Assembly (NCBI GenBank): GCA_037179385.1 | Contig: CM074194.1 | Coordinates: forward strand, 3,675,001-3,739,000 | DNA: 64,000 nucleotides | Direction of reading: 5' to 3' | DNA from: Holothuria scabra | Lineage: Eukaryota > Echinodermata > Holothuroidea > Aspidochirotida > Holothuriidae | Shown: piece by piece, positions 22,129-34,800 of the stretch | Layout of the letters: every line of letters starts with the position of its first letter | How positions within the stretch are numbered: the stretch's first letter is position 1 | Translations under genes and position numbers: made by a program | The notes under the pieces: model-generated | Seen by the model: the letters and a program-made list of their open reading frames with translations, nothing else | Told to the model about the DNA's origin: nothing | Database searches by the model: none

Positions 22129-22390
22129 TGGGTGAAGTTTAGAAACCCTCTAAAAATTGACCTGGAAATTTGTTGATGGGGAATTCCCAGATGTCATAAG
22201 TGTGAAATGTCAGAATGTCAGAGATGAAAAACCCAAGACATTAAAGGGCAAAAAGTCAGCACAAAGGCAGTTCCCAAATTGAAATGGTACAACCCATACA
22301 TGGTAATTTTATGTATTCCTTTTATCAATATTTATTTTTGTTTTTGAATTTTGTAAATTCATCTGGAACAACTCCTAGACTTACCTTCAA

Positions 22391-22396
22391 AATAAA
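22391..22396 (+). terminator. Candidate SLC5A7 polyadenylation signal AATAAA
   Basis: A canonical AATAAA lies 263 bp after the SLC5A7 stop in an AT-rich stretch. Other AATAAA hexamers occur further downstream, so a longer 3' UTR is possible. Transcript data would decide. Confidence 0.35.
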
Positions 22397-22576
22397 ATAT
22401 TTATTTCCTGAAAGACTGAAAGATGCTTTATATGTCAAAATATAAGGCCAGTTGATTTGATTTTTCAAAATAAGGCAGAGATAACTGCTTATAAGATTTA
22501 ATTTAGTTAAGAACATGTCAATGAAGATATAAAGGAAGCCCTCTTGGATCAAAATTGTTTGTGTACCACTGTCATC

Positions 22577-22775
22577 AAATTCTGCTGTCCCAGAGCTGTG
22601 GCATCCCTGGCAGATCAGACTTACTGAAGTCTGTCTTCATATTCTGCTGCCCCAGAGCTGTGGCACCCCTGGCAGATCAGACTTACTGAAGTCTGTCTTC
22701 AAATTCTGCTGTCCCAGAGCTGTGGTGCCCCTGGCAGGTCAGCTAAAGTCAACTAAAGTCTGTCTTTAACTGACT
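22577..22775 (+). repeat. 62-bp tandem repeat, three copies
   Basis: TCTGCTGTCCCAGAGCTGTGG or a close match starts at 22581, 22643 and 22705, a constant 62-bp period. Each is followed by CCTGGCAGATCAGAC and GAAGTCTGTCTT. The third unit is diverged. It lies about 450 bp after the SLC5A7 stop, possibly in its 3' UTR. Confidence 0.88.
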
Positions 22776-23144
22776 GCATGCAATCCTCTGTGGAGGACTT
22801 ACATCTCACAGGTACTTTGCCACTAACTAAATGATTTGAGATGGAAAATTTGCTTGAAACTGCAGGAAATGGAAATACATTCTTTTCTATTTTATCAACT
22901 CAGACATTAGACTAGACATATTAGTGAAGGGTGACATCTCATTGGCCTGTTGTAATCAACTGTTTCAGAATTTGATGGAATGGTTTATGAACTGTTTTAT
23001 AAATGAATGGGTTTATGTCAGCTATTCTGTCGGCCATATAAATTTATTATAGTCTTGTTGTGGCTGTAATTCACACAATGTTCTCACAATAAGCCACAAA
23101 AGTTGCTTAGGTAGACCTGGAGAGGCTAGCTAATCCTTGCACCC

Positions 23145-23430
23145 TAAACTTCAATTTTTGTGGTAGTTCACGAATATTCTCAATTGTCACTGCTCTTTAA
23201 TTGACAGATAGTTCAAAAAATGCAGAGTACTGTACTGTATGTAGCTCATGTTAAACAGCATGTACTGTACTGTGGGTGTTTTGGTTACACATTGGGGTCT
23301 TGTATACTCACCCTAAAGCAGATTGTGTCTGGATCAGGATGAATCATAAATAGTTGTGGGAAGGGCTTAAGTTAGTGGGTGAGGAGAATTGGAGAATTTT
23401 GAGGTGAGAGGATTAGGCCTGTAAGTAAAA
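23145..23430 (+). mobile_element. Family C repeat copy, diverged
   Basis: It contains GAATATTCTCAATTGTCA, GATTGTGTCTGGATCAGGA, AGTTGTGGGAAGGGC and AGGAGAATTGGAGAA in family C order. Borders are approximate. Confidence 0.55.
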
Positions 23431-26400
23431 TGTCATATCACAGGACACACTGTCAAGATAGCTAAGTAAGGTATGTGTGCTGAGTACACTTATTGTATGC
23501 ATTAAGAAGCCTTTCAGACACACATAGGACGTATGTGCTGACATATCAGGCTAAAACAAAAAAAAAGCTGGTCAGGCCGGACCCCAAAAAAACTGTTGCC
23601 ATTTGTGTTGATGGGAGTTGTAATGCTACCTCAACTTGAGGGGGCACTTGCTATTCTGTGATGTTGGGTTCACATAAGTGCTGCGTGGGCATATAAGTCA
23701 ACCTGGATTGGATCTTGGTGAGAATGCTACATTTTCAAAGGTTGGGGGCAAACATTCTAGGTCTGCTACACGTGTTGCTTTAGATTGGATTAATTAGCTT
23801 TTGAAAAAGCAGTGTCGAAGAAATCCATGCATCCAGGCTGTCTTTGTGGTTTGTATTAAGCCATTCAACCATGAAGTTTAGTTCATGTTAAACATACTGT
23901 TGTCAGCTAAATTATGTCCCTATGTAACCTTTGCCATACCCTTCCCCTTCTCTTGTGCTATCACCACCCCTTTCTGCTTTTGGTAACCTTTTAAAGATCT
24001 ACCAAATTTCTGTTGTTGCTAAGGTAATGAAAGGAAAACAAATTCTCTGTCATGTGATTCTTGAAGAGTTTCATTTTTACATCAAAACCTGTCATGTTGC
24101 ATGATGCAATAGTTGAAATTAACAAATTTTACCAGGTAAATTATATTTAAATTTTTAAACAATTTGTACAATCTTACAGCTGTAATGTGTTATACTGGAT
24201 GTGAGGACTCCTGAATTTCGGTGATTATTTTATTATTACTTAATTCTTTATGCACAGAATATTGTGCTGTGTTGATAGCCAATCAGAAACTACATTATTC
24301 ATGCATATGCAAACCTTCATTAGCATTTCAGATTCTGTTCACCTTTAATGGTCATGAAGATGCTGCCGACAAGTAATATATTCATATTGAAATTACTCAT
24401 GATAAATATGCAAACCTAGGTTGATTGTATTAACACTGCGTAACATTCTTTGTCATTAATTTTTGGACAAGTATTGTGTGATGCATATAACTTGAATGGA
24501 TTTGTGCACCTAGGGAAGACCCATTGGAAAAGAAAAATTGCTTAGTGGACTTCTTTGTATTCATAATGTGATGCAATTGTTACATCTCCTTTTCTTTTGT
24601 TCCTTCGTCAGCTTTACATCTAAAGCAATAACGTCACAATATTATGTAGACATATGTTTGAAAAATGAATTTGTCTTTTGTGTGTAGTTATAGCAGAGCT
24701 TTTATGTAGTAGGGACATGTGATCAGTACTGATGTTAATAACAATATATCAATCATCTTACTACAATATAAAGAGAAAAAGAGAATAAGTAGCTTTGTAG
24801 AAAATAAATATTAGTGCTTCATGTCGCACAACAAAGAATAAATGAGGATGACATGTTAATCTCCATAGAAACGGTCTAAATAGTAACACACTTCCTCAGT
24901 GAAAGATAATGATTTGGGAATTAAAACAGTATCAGAAAAAGATCTGGACTAGAAGTGTGCTGAGAATCTATCTTCTTAAGAAATTGTTTTGTCATACTGC
25001 AATTGTTTGTAGAGAGCAATGGTTGTAATTAGTTCCTTAATTAGGCCCTCTTCATAAGCAGGAAGTCCATTTTACCAACCCAGTAAATGTACACACTGCC
25101 ACCACGTGTATAATTCGAAACATAATAACTAACAGTGCAGTGATAGTAGTTGCAAGACTGTGCAGGACCAATGTGTTTGATAAAGGCATGCAGGCCTGGG
25201 TTTTACAGCTCAGGCAAGGAGTACTTCTACTTACTCCCCGTTTAATTCGGGGTTTTAACTGGTTTAGTTACATGGACAGTTACACATTCCATCCAACTTT
25301 TGCCAATACATTTTCGGTACAGTGACATGTAAAGGAATAGATTTCATGGAAATAGATAAATGTTATCACTTGTTTTCCCACTTCTTGTTACGGTAGATGC
25401 AGGTATCGAGATGGCCAGGCTTTAAATTCAAGATAGCTCATACACTTCCTATCAAGAACTCTCCTGCTATGTATCATTCACAATTTCAGGATGATTTCTG
25501 TAAATGGAGAATTTCTTGCCATTATGGCAGTTAGACAGAATCAGATTGGTGGAAGGAACATTTACACCCAACTAACTTTCCCATAATTAGTTCCTGCTCA
25601 TTGTCTTGTCCTAAAGAAATGCTGAAGAAATATCCTTTAAAATGTAAAACATTGAAATAGCAGAATGGTTCAAAAGAATATTAGGCCAAATTGAATAAAT
25701 TTAAGGAGGGGTAATAAATTTGAGGGGGGTGGGGGTGGATGGAGTAGGGGAATTCAAGTTATGGTGACTTTGCTTGCCAAAATTTTTCAGGTTTCTTTTT
25801 TTTTTACAGTCTGGTATATTGATGCAATTTTTGTCAAACAGTGAGATCAAAGATGCAGATAGAAATGTTTTCAGATTCTTGCATTTGCAATTTTGCATTA
25901 CCTTTAATCAATGTATTGATGTTGATATGCCCCACATAGACAATACAATGGTGGGGTCAGTCAAAACAGTGTGCCAATTAAAAAGAAAATTTACTAGGAA
26001 TTGCAATATTTGACACCTAAACCTTTGTGCTTTCCACAATGAAGCCTATGCACCATTTGATATGGAATAAAGCAAGGCTGCTCAAGTTACAAACATGGTA
26101 TCGAAAGTTGTAACAATGCAATTAATATCATTTCTTTGTATTTCATTTTTATGAGGGTCACAAAATGTTTGTTACTACACTATTTATTGAATTCCTTCCA
26201 ATTTGTTGCATTGTTCTCATTGCAAGACATATGAATGCATTGCTAGGATTCTGTGTAAAGTAAAATTTAACACGTATTCAGAAAACTTGGAATTATATAA
26301 GGTCACAGATTAAGATATTTTACAATATGTGGCATTTTTGCTTGAAGGAAAATACTGTCAACAGAGATCAACAGTATTGTAGCTACTATGCTGTCCTTTC

Positions 26401-29400
26401 CTAATTACTTTCTGTGATGTCTCATTACAAATTAATTTGTCACTCAGTGAAACTCTGCAAGTTTTCAAATCTTGAAAGCATGAAAAAGCATGATATATTT
26501 GCTAACACATGAAGATCAATTCATTCTAAGGTTGTGGAGTAACCTAACTCTTAAGAAAACAATGTCACATGTTATTGGATTCACTGCACCATAACTTAGC
26601 TCAGAAAAGGTTCATTTTGTACAAGCTTTCATACCTTGAAATGATGCAATACAAACAGGCTTTTACCAACTTTCACCCGCCTGGAGTGAGAAAATTATCA
26701 TGGGCAAATACAGTCCTAAATATAAAGCGACTTGTTTCAAAACTTGAGAAAAGCAAATTGTTTTGATAGAAAAGCAACATTTTTCCTTAACATCCTTTAA
26801 TACTAAAAGTTATCTCCATTGAATTAATGTACTGCAGTAATCTAGTGTAGAGCCATGTACAAAGGTAGTCTAATGGTCAAAAATCATGATTTGACATTAA
26901 TATTTAAAATATCTACTCTATAGTGTGCAATGAAAAGACCAGTATGACCTTTTGATAATTTTTATACATTAATACAATTTGCATAGTATCAATATACTAT
27001 TTGACAATACATATTCATGATTTGTGGGGCTACAACAACTGGTTGTTTTGAACAATGTGACACAGAAATTTGGGTTTGACTTGGATCACTTCAAGTCGAT
27101 TTTTATTTGAGCAAGTTTGTTAATGAAACGGCTACCCATACACAAAGGCTAAATAATTTGTCCAAACCTTATAACCAATAGCAACTCATGTTTTATTTTG
27201 TGTTTTTAGAGAAGAAGAGCTATTGCCAGTGTTTATTAAAGAAGATGATTTCATAGTGAAACAAACTGCTGCTACTCATGCCATGTGAATTCAGTAAAAA
27301 CGGTGTTTCCTTTTAATGTCTTTTGTCATATTTCATTGCATTATTGTTCTAGGTTCCACTCATTTGTAAATATGTTAGCTTAGATAAGACTTGTATGAGC
27401 CCAGTGTCATTTACTTCAAAAAGACCCTTCTGAATGATATTCAAGCATCTATATGCTAATCAATCAGTACTCCATCAGTCTATCAGTACTCATATGGAGA
27501 CTGTTCTTTGTGTCCTAACAATTCTTTGTTTTGATAGCTATATATTCTCCAACAAGTGTTTATAGGATCAGTGTTAAATTAGAGGAAATGCCCATTTGCT
27601 AGAATTTTGAAAACTTCAACCACAACTGATCCTTTTAACTCTCTGTAGCTCAACTTTAGGACAAACATGAATCTCATAGAGCTGTATTGTTGAAAAAAAT
27701 CACCCATGCATGACATACTGATAAGCTGTGCTGGGCCAATAGGAGGCCCAACCCAACAAATCAGTAACTTGGCATAATCCTTTTACCCAAGTTGCCATTG
27801 ACAGATCCAGTAAGATTAGGTAGTGGGAATACCTGTCAGGTAGGATAAGGGTTAAGGTAGAATCTCACCATAATCCTTACTCTTACCTCAGTGTAGACTT
27901 CTTGAAAGATATGGACTGTCAGAACAAAGGGTTCTTGGAACAGTGTCGTATAAAGCTACACCACATTTATTATGAGGGCAGTATTTATTTATTTTTGATC
28001 TAACATAATCTATTGAAAATACTGCACTTGTCTGAGAATGGCTTTAAGTACAAATACCTGGGTTGATCATTTTCACCTTTCAGTGGAATTGTAAACCTAT
28101 TTTTTCAGTCAGTGAAGTATATTTCTGTGCATGGCCAACTCACGATGTATAAAAGTCTCAAATTTGGAAGATTGTTCATGATAAGTCCCAGAGACCCACA
28201 AGGGGATGTGTGTTCTTTTAGGGAAACTCCTTATGGGTTGTATTTGATTTTTATTTTTGCATACTGGCATTTGGAAGAAGCATACCATGAGCATTATTTG
28301 TGGAAACCATGAATATCCAGATATTTCTGTAGCCAAAGAAGTCATGCTTAAATAACACATTGTTTTAGATATTTGATAGTAATAATATGTGACTCCATCC
28401 TTTTTTCAAATGTAAATTTATTTTGGAACTATTTTATTTAGGAAACCGTATTCTTGTAAATGAATATCTTTTCTTTAATATACATGTGGTTGGTTAAAGG
28501 CTTGTTTTTTGTATGTATTATGCTAGTTTCACCAGTACAATACCTCAAATTACCATACACAATTCATTTTTACCAACTAGTATATTGTTGTACTGTTATG
28601 ATTTCTCTGTTCAGTAGAGTTCATATGTGGTTAATTGGTTCAATAAAATAAAACCTGTTTAAAGGTTTCAGTATGCATCAAAATCTATGAAGATTCTAAC
28701 AGTTGATTAATTGGTTAAATAAATACATTGAAACCACATACCGTATTCATTGCTCTCTTTTTTGTTGTTAGCCCTCTCCCCACAACCCAAATGAGAGAAC
28801 TGTGTGTCAGCCAAGAAGACAAATGACAAAAGGAAATAATCTTTTATAGTAAAAAAAAGTTTATTCCTTACTTATGATAATTCACCATGGTAAAAGAAGA
28901 CGTCAGTCCACAATCTGGTTTATATTTGCAGGCAGTTTCTTTCACCTATTGTTTAATAACCTTTAACTAACTTGATTCTTCAAGAATAGATATGAACCCT
29001 TACACTACAAACAGTTTCACCAGAAAAGACCAGTACCCCTCTGCTCCCCCACCCACCCCCCCAAAAATAACTAAATAAATGTCTGATAGTGCTCTTCCTT
29101 GTCAATGCTAAAGTAGCCACTATAAGTTTAAATAACCATATCCATAATATATATATATATATCAATATTGTGTGTCAACACAACTGACTGTAAGTCATAA
29201 TGGACTATCCAGAGTGAAGTAACCTCTTTGAAATAGTATCAATCACTGTTCAGTTATAAGTTGTACATAAAAATCTCATCATACTCATTTATATGGGTGC
29301 AATAACCCTTTGGGTTTGAACAAAAACGTCTTGGAAGGCTCTTCATACATAATCTGTTATTATACTATTGGGAAGATACAGACCTTGGCAGATGTTTGAC

Positions 29401-30436
29401 CATATTGGCATATCCACACATCAGCTTTGTTGGGTCGGTTTGGTTGTGGTGCTTGTTTGACCCTGGGATTATTAGAGTATAATCCCACCATGGAGAGTGA
29501 ATTTTGCATCACCTAAACATCCCACAAGAGAACTGTAGATGTGCTGTTACCCGTTTTTTCTACGCAAAAGCTGCCACCTTTTATTTGCGGGAGTGACACT
29601 TCATTAGCACCTTACAAAATTCACCACATGTGTAAATGGCAATAGGTATTAAGCAACAATTATCATTTTCTCGATTAATGGTTTACTCTTGAACCAATGA
29701 TCCCTTCAACAAACATGATTTTTTTTATTTTACATCTGTCACACACTGTAGTCAGAGTGAATACTATAATGCATAGTTCATAGTTCTCACTTGAGGAAAT
29801 TTTCCCAAGGTCTAATTCAGCCACGTTTGAGGTCAACCCCTACATGTATGTACAGGCTTGCCCTAAGAAACAGGAGTTGCTAAGGTCTAGTTGTGACATC
29901 ACTGAGAACCAGAGGTTTGCAGCCTTTCAGTTAAGTTTTTTGTTTCCTTCTGGAATGGAGCTCCTCTCATGGAGAATAACTTCTTCAGGAGTAAATGTTT
30001 GGTTCTGCCCTCCAGCTCTTTCTCAGAGAGCAATGGGGACTTAAGAAAATGTAGTTCATCCTTGCTCCAAGCCAAAGGTTTGTCTATAACATGACATTGT
30101 ACTGTTGCAGGTGATTAACTTTACAATTGCCTTATTCTGGCCAGTCTCTTTATCATTTTAAAGGATTCATGCAAGACTAGTCACTCTCAGTGCTAATGAG
30201 GACTTACTTGCAGACAAGAAAGCTTTTTGAATCCAGACCAAATACCTCAACAGCTGTAAGGCTAACCCTCTGCCTCCTCTGAAAACACTGAAAATTGAAA
30301 TCTGTTGTTAAAAGGAACAACTGCAGGGCCAATTTTTCTCATCCAACACATTTCCAATTCTAACGTCTTATCCAACTTTAGCTCCTTCCAAAGCTAGTTC
30401 AAAATTCTTCCTTAGTGCTGACTGACAGAATCTTTC

Positions 30437-30549
30437 TTTATTGCTTCAGGTCATAATCCTGGTCAAAAAAAAGACACTAACTTGTTATTATAAAACTGTG
30501 TGAACATTGGGACTTGTATGTTGACCAGGATATGACCCTAAGCAATAAA
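30437..30549. repeat. Fold-back, ~29-bp arms
   Basis: TTTATTGCTTCAGGTCAT and CCTGGTCAA at 30437-30466 face their near reverse complement at 30521-30549 (TTGACCAGGATATGACC). It borders the family C-derived array. Confidence 0.75.
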
Positions 30550-30850
30550 TTATGATTGTATTTGTACTTGGAGAAATTTTACACAGGCTGTGGGAGAGGC
30601 TAAAAGTAACCAGGAAAGGGGAATATTAATCTGGAAAAGACACAAAGCAATAAACTAGGATTGTGTTTGTGCATGGAGAAATTTTACACAAGAAGTGGGA
30701 GAGGCTAAAACTAAAAGTAAGTAGGTAAAAGGTATGTTGACCTGGATATTGAGTTAAAACAATAAACTAGGATTGTGTTTGTGCATGGAGAAATTTTACA
30801 CGGGCTTTGGAAGAGGCTAAAAGTAAGTAGGTAAAGGGGACTGAACCTGT
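30540..30850 (+). repeat. Tandem array derived from the middle of family C, about 3 units of 105-112 bp
   Basis: Units begin at about 30542, 30648 and 30760 with CAATAAA(C/T)TA(G/T)GATTGT. Each contains GGAGAAATTTTACAC and GAGGCTAAAA. The same stretch occurs once, reversed, in the family C copy at 48487. A fold-back lies immediately upstream. Confidence 0.7.
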
Positions 30851-31730
30851 TTGAGGTGATAGGTATCTGCCTGTAAGTGAGGATCTTTCCTCTAGCACCT
30901 TACCTGTCACAGGTAACGTGAGCAAGGAACAACAATTTCATTGATGAAAGTAAGTCACAACTGACAACTGTCAAGAAAAAGAATTTCTGGTGTCACACAT
31001 TACGCAATCTATGAGAATGAATTCCACAAGATTTGACTTGCATAACTTCTACAAAACCACTGATATTCTATGCTATTTGTTCTAATGGGAAAGAAGGAAG
31101 ACATCCCATGAAACGTTGCAACACAAGCACGAGTGGAATCACTATTTCATCCACAATTGCACTTAGAGTTAATGACTCCCCTCATCTGCAGTTCCAGAAG
31201 AGGCTAAACAGGCTGTTCTATTTGAAATCATATGCTCCCTCAGACCGAAGAGAGATGGGACTATGATGTGATTCTTTGTTCACATGTGAGTGCACAGGAC
31301 TGCATCATGATAGTACACCCATCATATAATTTGAGCCACACTCAGCAAGTATATTTCTTCAAAACTGACATAAAAAAAAAAAATAACCCAAGCCTATTTC
31401 GTATTAATTTCAAGTCGCATCTTTCGGACTGACATTAGGGTGTAATTCTGCAGGGAGTAGGTTACAGACAAACAGCCTATTATCTGTGTGATGGTAAGAG
31501 GGGGCTTTTGTAACTCAAAGCCATCCTGGGGTCAGTCTTGTTTCTTCTGGCCCAGAATGTACCACTGTCCCAGAATGTACCGTTTAAGTCTAGGTGGGTT
31601 CGTTTTGGCATGCAGCCTGACTGAGTAGTAGATATTAATATTTTCAATAGAGTTTCATAACTAAATGCTAATTATGTATCATAAATTTTCATTAATTGAA
31701 GCTAGATTTATGTCACTGTGAATACGATTG

Positions 31731-31840
31731 TCAACTTGCTGTCAACTCCTTCTGCGGCAATTCTTTTTCTTCTGCTGGAAGTGAATTAGGGACTGGTGGC
31801 AAATCACTTAGAACATCTCCGCTTCCCTTCTCTCTTTCTG
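31731..31840 (-). CDS. CHMP7: CHMP7 exon 9 and stop
   Basis: The acceptor is TCCCAG; the frame set by exon 8 runs to TGA at 31731-31733. It encodes DVLSDLPPVPNSLP followed by charged residues. Only this frame is open, which supports the exon. I identified no clear polyadenylation signal just past the stop. Confidence 0.87.
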
Positions 31841-34800
31841 CTGGGAGGAAAAAAGTGAAATAAGTTGCAATTTTATTTATTACATGAACAACATAAGGCA
31901 AAAGTAACTAAGAGTATAAGTGAATGACAATGGGTTCAGTGTTTCCTCAAAAAGGGGGGGAGTATTTTCTTTTAACCATACTTATTTTTGATTGCATCAC
32001 AGAAAAAGTACAAACACTCTAAGGAAATTTGCCTACTTTGCATCACATTCTGTGACTTCAAAGAATTCTGGAGAAATCTTTTCCAACAGTCAATCATACT
32101 TCAAACAGGGTTGTCTGGTTGAGGAGTAAGGGTTTTTAACTTGGTTTCAGGATTTACCTAAGTTTGCTTTAAAGGGAAAGAGCAGTTGCCCCAGACTTGT
32201 TTGAAAACAGCAGCTAAATCCCACAATTTTCTTCTTATTTTTCTTCAAAGTATCTTTTGTAATATTTTAGGACTTCAGTATTGCATATTCAAGGTTAACC
32301 AAGCAGTTATTCCTAGTAAATGTCACAACTGAGGAGAAAAAATATTGTCACATGACTCTCAAGAGCCAATCACAAAACAGGACAGTCTACTACACTTCTC
32401 CAAGTTGGGGTGATTGCTCTTGCCCTTTAAATGTTTTCCCAATCAACCAATATTTCTTGACCAGCCTCCCATAATTCTTATCTTAAATCTCCAAGTTAAT
32501 CCAGTAAAATACCAAGCAACATAAAAAAGTGAAGGTAATGGATTTGGGTATCACCCTTCTTTATAATTAAATATCATTATTAGATTATCGGCCCAATACT
32601 GAACTTCGAATACCAGTCCCATTGGTTAGTTTTAATATTAGTGCCATTGAAATTTTCCTGCCTTACCTGTTGTGGGTCTTTCTTCTACATTCTGGTCTGA
32701 GGGAGGGTTGACAGGAGGGTTCATGAGAGCATCTAATTCAGCCTCTAAGGTTGATTCTTCCAGATCAAGGTCTAGATTCATTGATTCATCTAAATCTTTA
32801 TTACCCTGGACCAATGTATCATTGATTTCATTGCACATTTCCATCACCTAAAATTAATGAAAAGAAAATGAAACAAAAGGGTATTACAAAATACTTGCAC
32901 CTTTTTGTAAGCTGAAGAGAAGGTTACCAGAAACAAAATATCAAACCAGTTTCGGATGAGGATGAGTTGAGGCAGATGAGTGTGAACACATGATATCGCT
33001 CACCTTAAATCACTGTGAGGAGCACAATTTTTCCACACCTACAGAATGGGAACTTTGGAAAATGTATCAATGTTTAAAAATTGTACACCTAAATTTCCTG
33101 AGGGATGTGATTTGAAGAACAGCTGGATATTAAAAAACTCACAGCCTGATTACACAAAAACCTTTAAAGGGCTCATTGAGTTGAAATCAATAACTGAATG
33201 AAAGTGTTTAAGGGTACTACCATATGAAATTGCTTATAATTAGCATTATTAGTCAAGATACATATCCAATAGTTATGGAAAAAGTTAAATTTTTTAATTT
33301 TGTGGTGTCTTGACTTGAAATAGCTTTGTGCATAATTTGAAAAATTGTCTAGTCAGGAATTTTCAAAAACCGAATTGAGCATTTAAGTCTCACTCATAAA
33401 GAAGTTATCTGTTTGTAGGATATGGGGATTGTATAGGTTTGACTATTTGTCATTGGTATGTGAAGAAAACATAACAGCTTTGGAAAAATTTGTTGAATTT
33501 CATGAACCAACTCAATGAGCCACTTTTACTAAAAATTAAAAGAAGTGTTGTAGGTGCATGAGTGTTGGTATATACTAGCTATATGGAGGATGTGTCAATT
33601 TGCAGAAAAATTATCAAACTCCTTTATTATGTGGACCAATCCTAAAGCCTGTTATAGACAACTTGCCTAAAATGAAGAAAGAACAAGATCTCCAATTGGT
33701 CAGGCATAGACCATGTGACCTCACCTCTTGTACCTCTGACAGTGTGTCATCCACTGTCTCTGGAGTCAAATTATTTTCTTTCAGAGTTCCTTTCAATGCT
33801 GATGACCCTGCCTTATATGCATCTATTATCTATAACAAAAAAAAAAAATAGTCACAAAACTGCTGCAATGAATTTTACATTTATTTTCTTCCATAGTATC
33901 ATCACATACTCCATGAAGATTTACAACTTTTGGTATCAGTCTATACAGAGTGTTTTGACTGACATCTCAAGCTCCGCCCCTTTTGACAGGCAAAAACTAA
34001 AGCCAGCTAATGTAGCTAGATAAGAAGCAGCTGATGACCCACATGTGACTGCTTCACTAAAAAGTGTTCAATTTTGCCCGGCAGACGGCATGGCTTACCA
34101 ATGTGAAACACTCTGTATCCCTCTGTCCACTTACATGTGACTGTAAAGTCCTCTATGATCACCTTGTGACCCTTCAAAAATACCCATTTATCCGCATCAT
34201 CATATACAGAAGTTCAACTGAACCATGAGTTTCCAACCTTGTTAGGAATACATATCAGCAGTTGTACATTTGGACTTTTTCACAGGACGGTGTAAAGGAT
34301 GACCAACAACATTCCTCACATTTTATCATTAAGATTTACTGTTTTTTTTTTTTCTCGCTTTTTTTATTTTCCCTCCTGCACTGATCATTCACCAGTGATT
34401 CAATCAGTTCACTCTCCTTCCTGCATTCCTCCAGTGGCTGTACCGATACTGATATTTGTCATCAGCCAATCTGCACTTATTGATCAAATCAAATTCTCTG
34501 CCTATCCTGTTACAACAGACATATTTAATGGAGGTGTAAACTTCTGGCCATGTGTTCTAAAAAAAATTGAGAATTCTTTGCTGGACAAGACTAGAGAGAC
34601 TGGAAGTGCAATGACCCACAAAGTGAGAGGAATTTCTAGCCAAAAAATTAGAAAACAAAAGTGGCAACCAATGGTCACTCTCTGCTTCTCTGCTAAAACA
34701 TTGTCATTGCTACTTGCCCCACCAATCCAGTACTTTTTATCTCCCAATGAAAAGTCTTGTTATGCCACTCAATGATTGGTTGGTTAAATAGATGAGATTT

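Larger units (their letters stand above)
22776..31730. other. Convergent intergenic stretch between SLC5A7 and CHMP7
   Basis: No gene was recognised on either strand; ORFs are short and unlike known proteins. It holds a family C copy (23145), a TA microsatellite (29147-29162), a fold-back (30437) and a family C-derived array (30540). Parts may be 3' UTR of either flanking gene. Confidence 0.55.

Noticed and set aside
34299..34775. 158-codon plus-strand ORF inside the CHMP7 locus
   Set aside because: Low-complexity, Phe-rich start, no recognisable motif, overlapping antisense frame of similar quality, intronic location.
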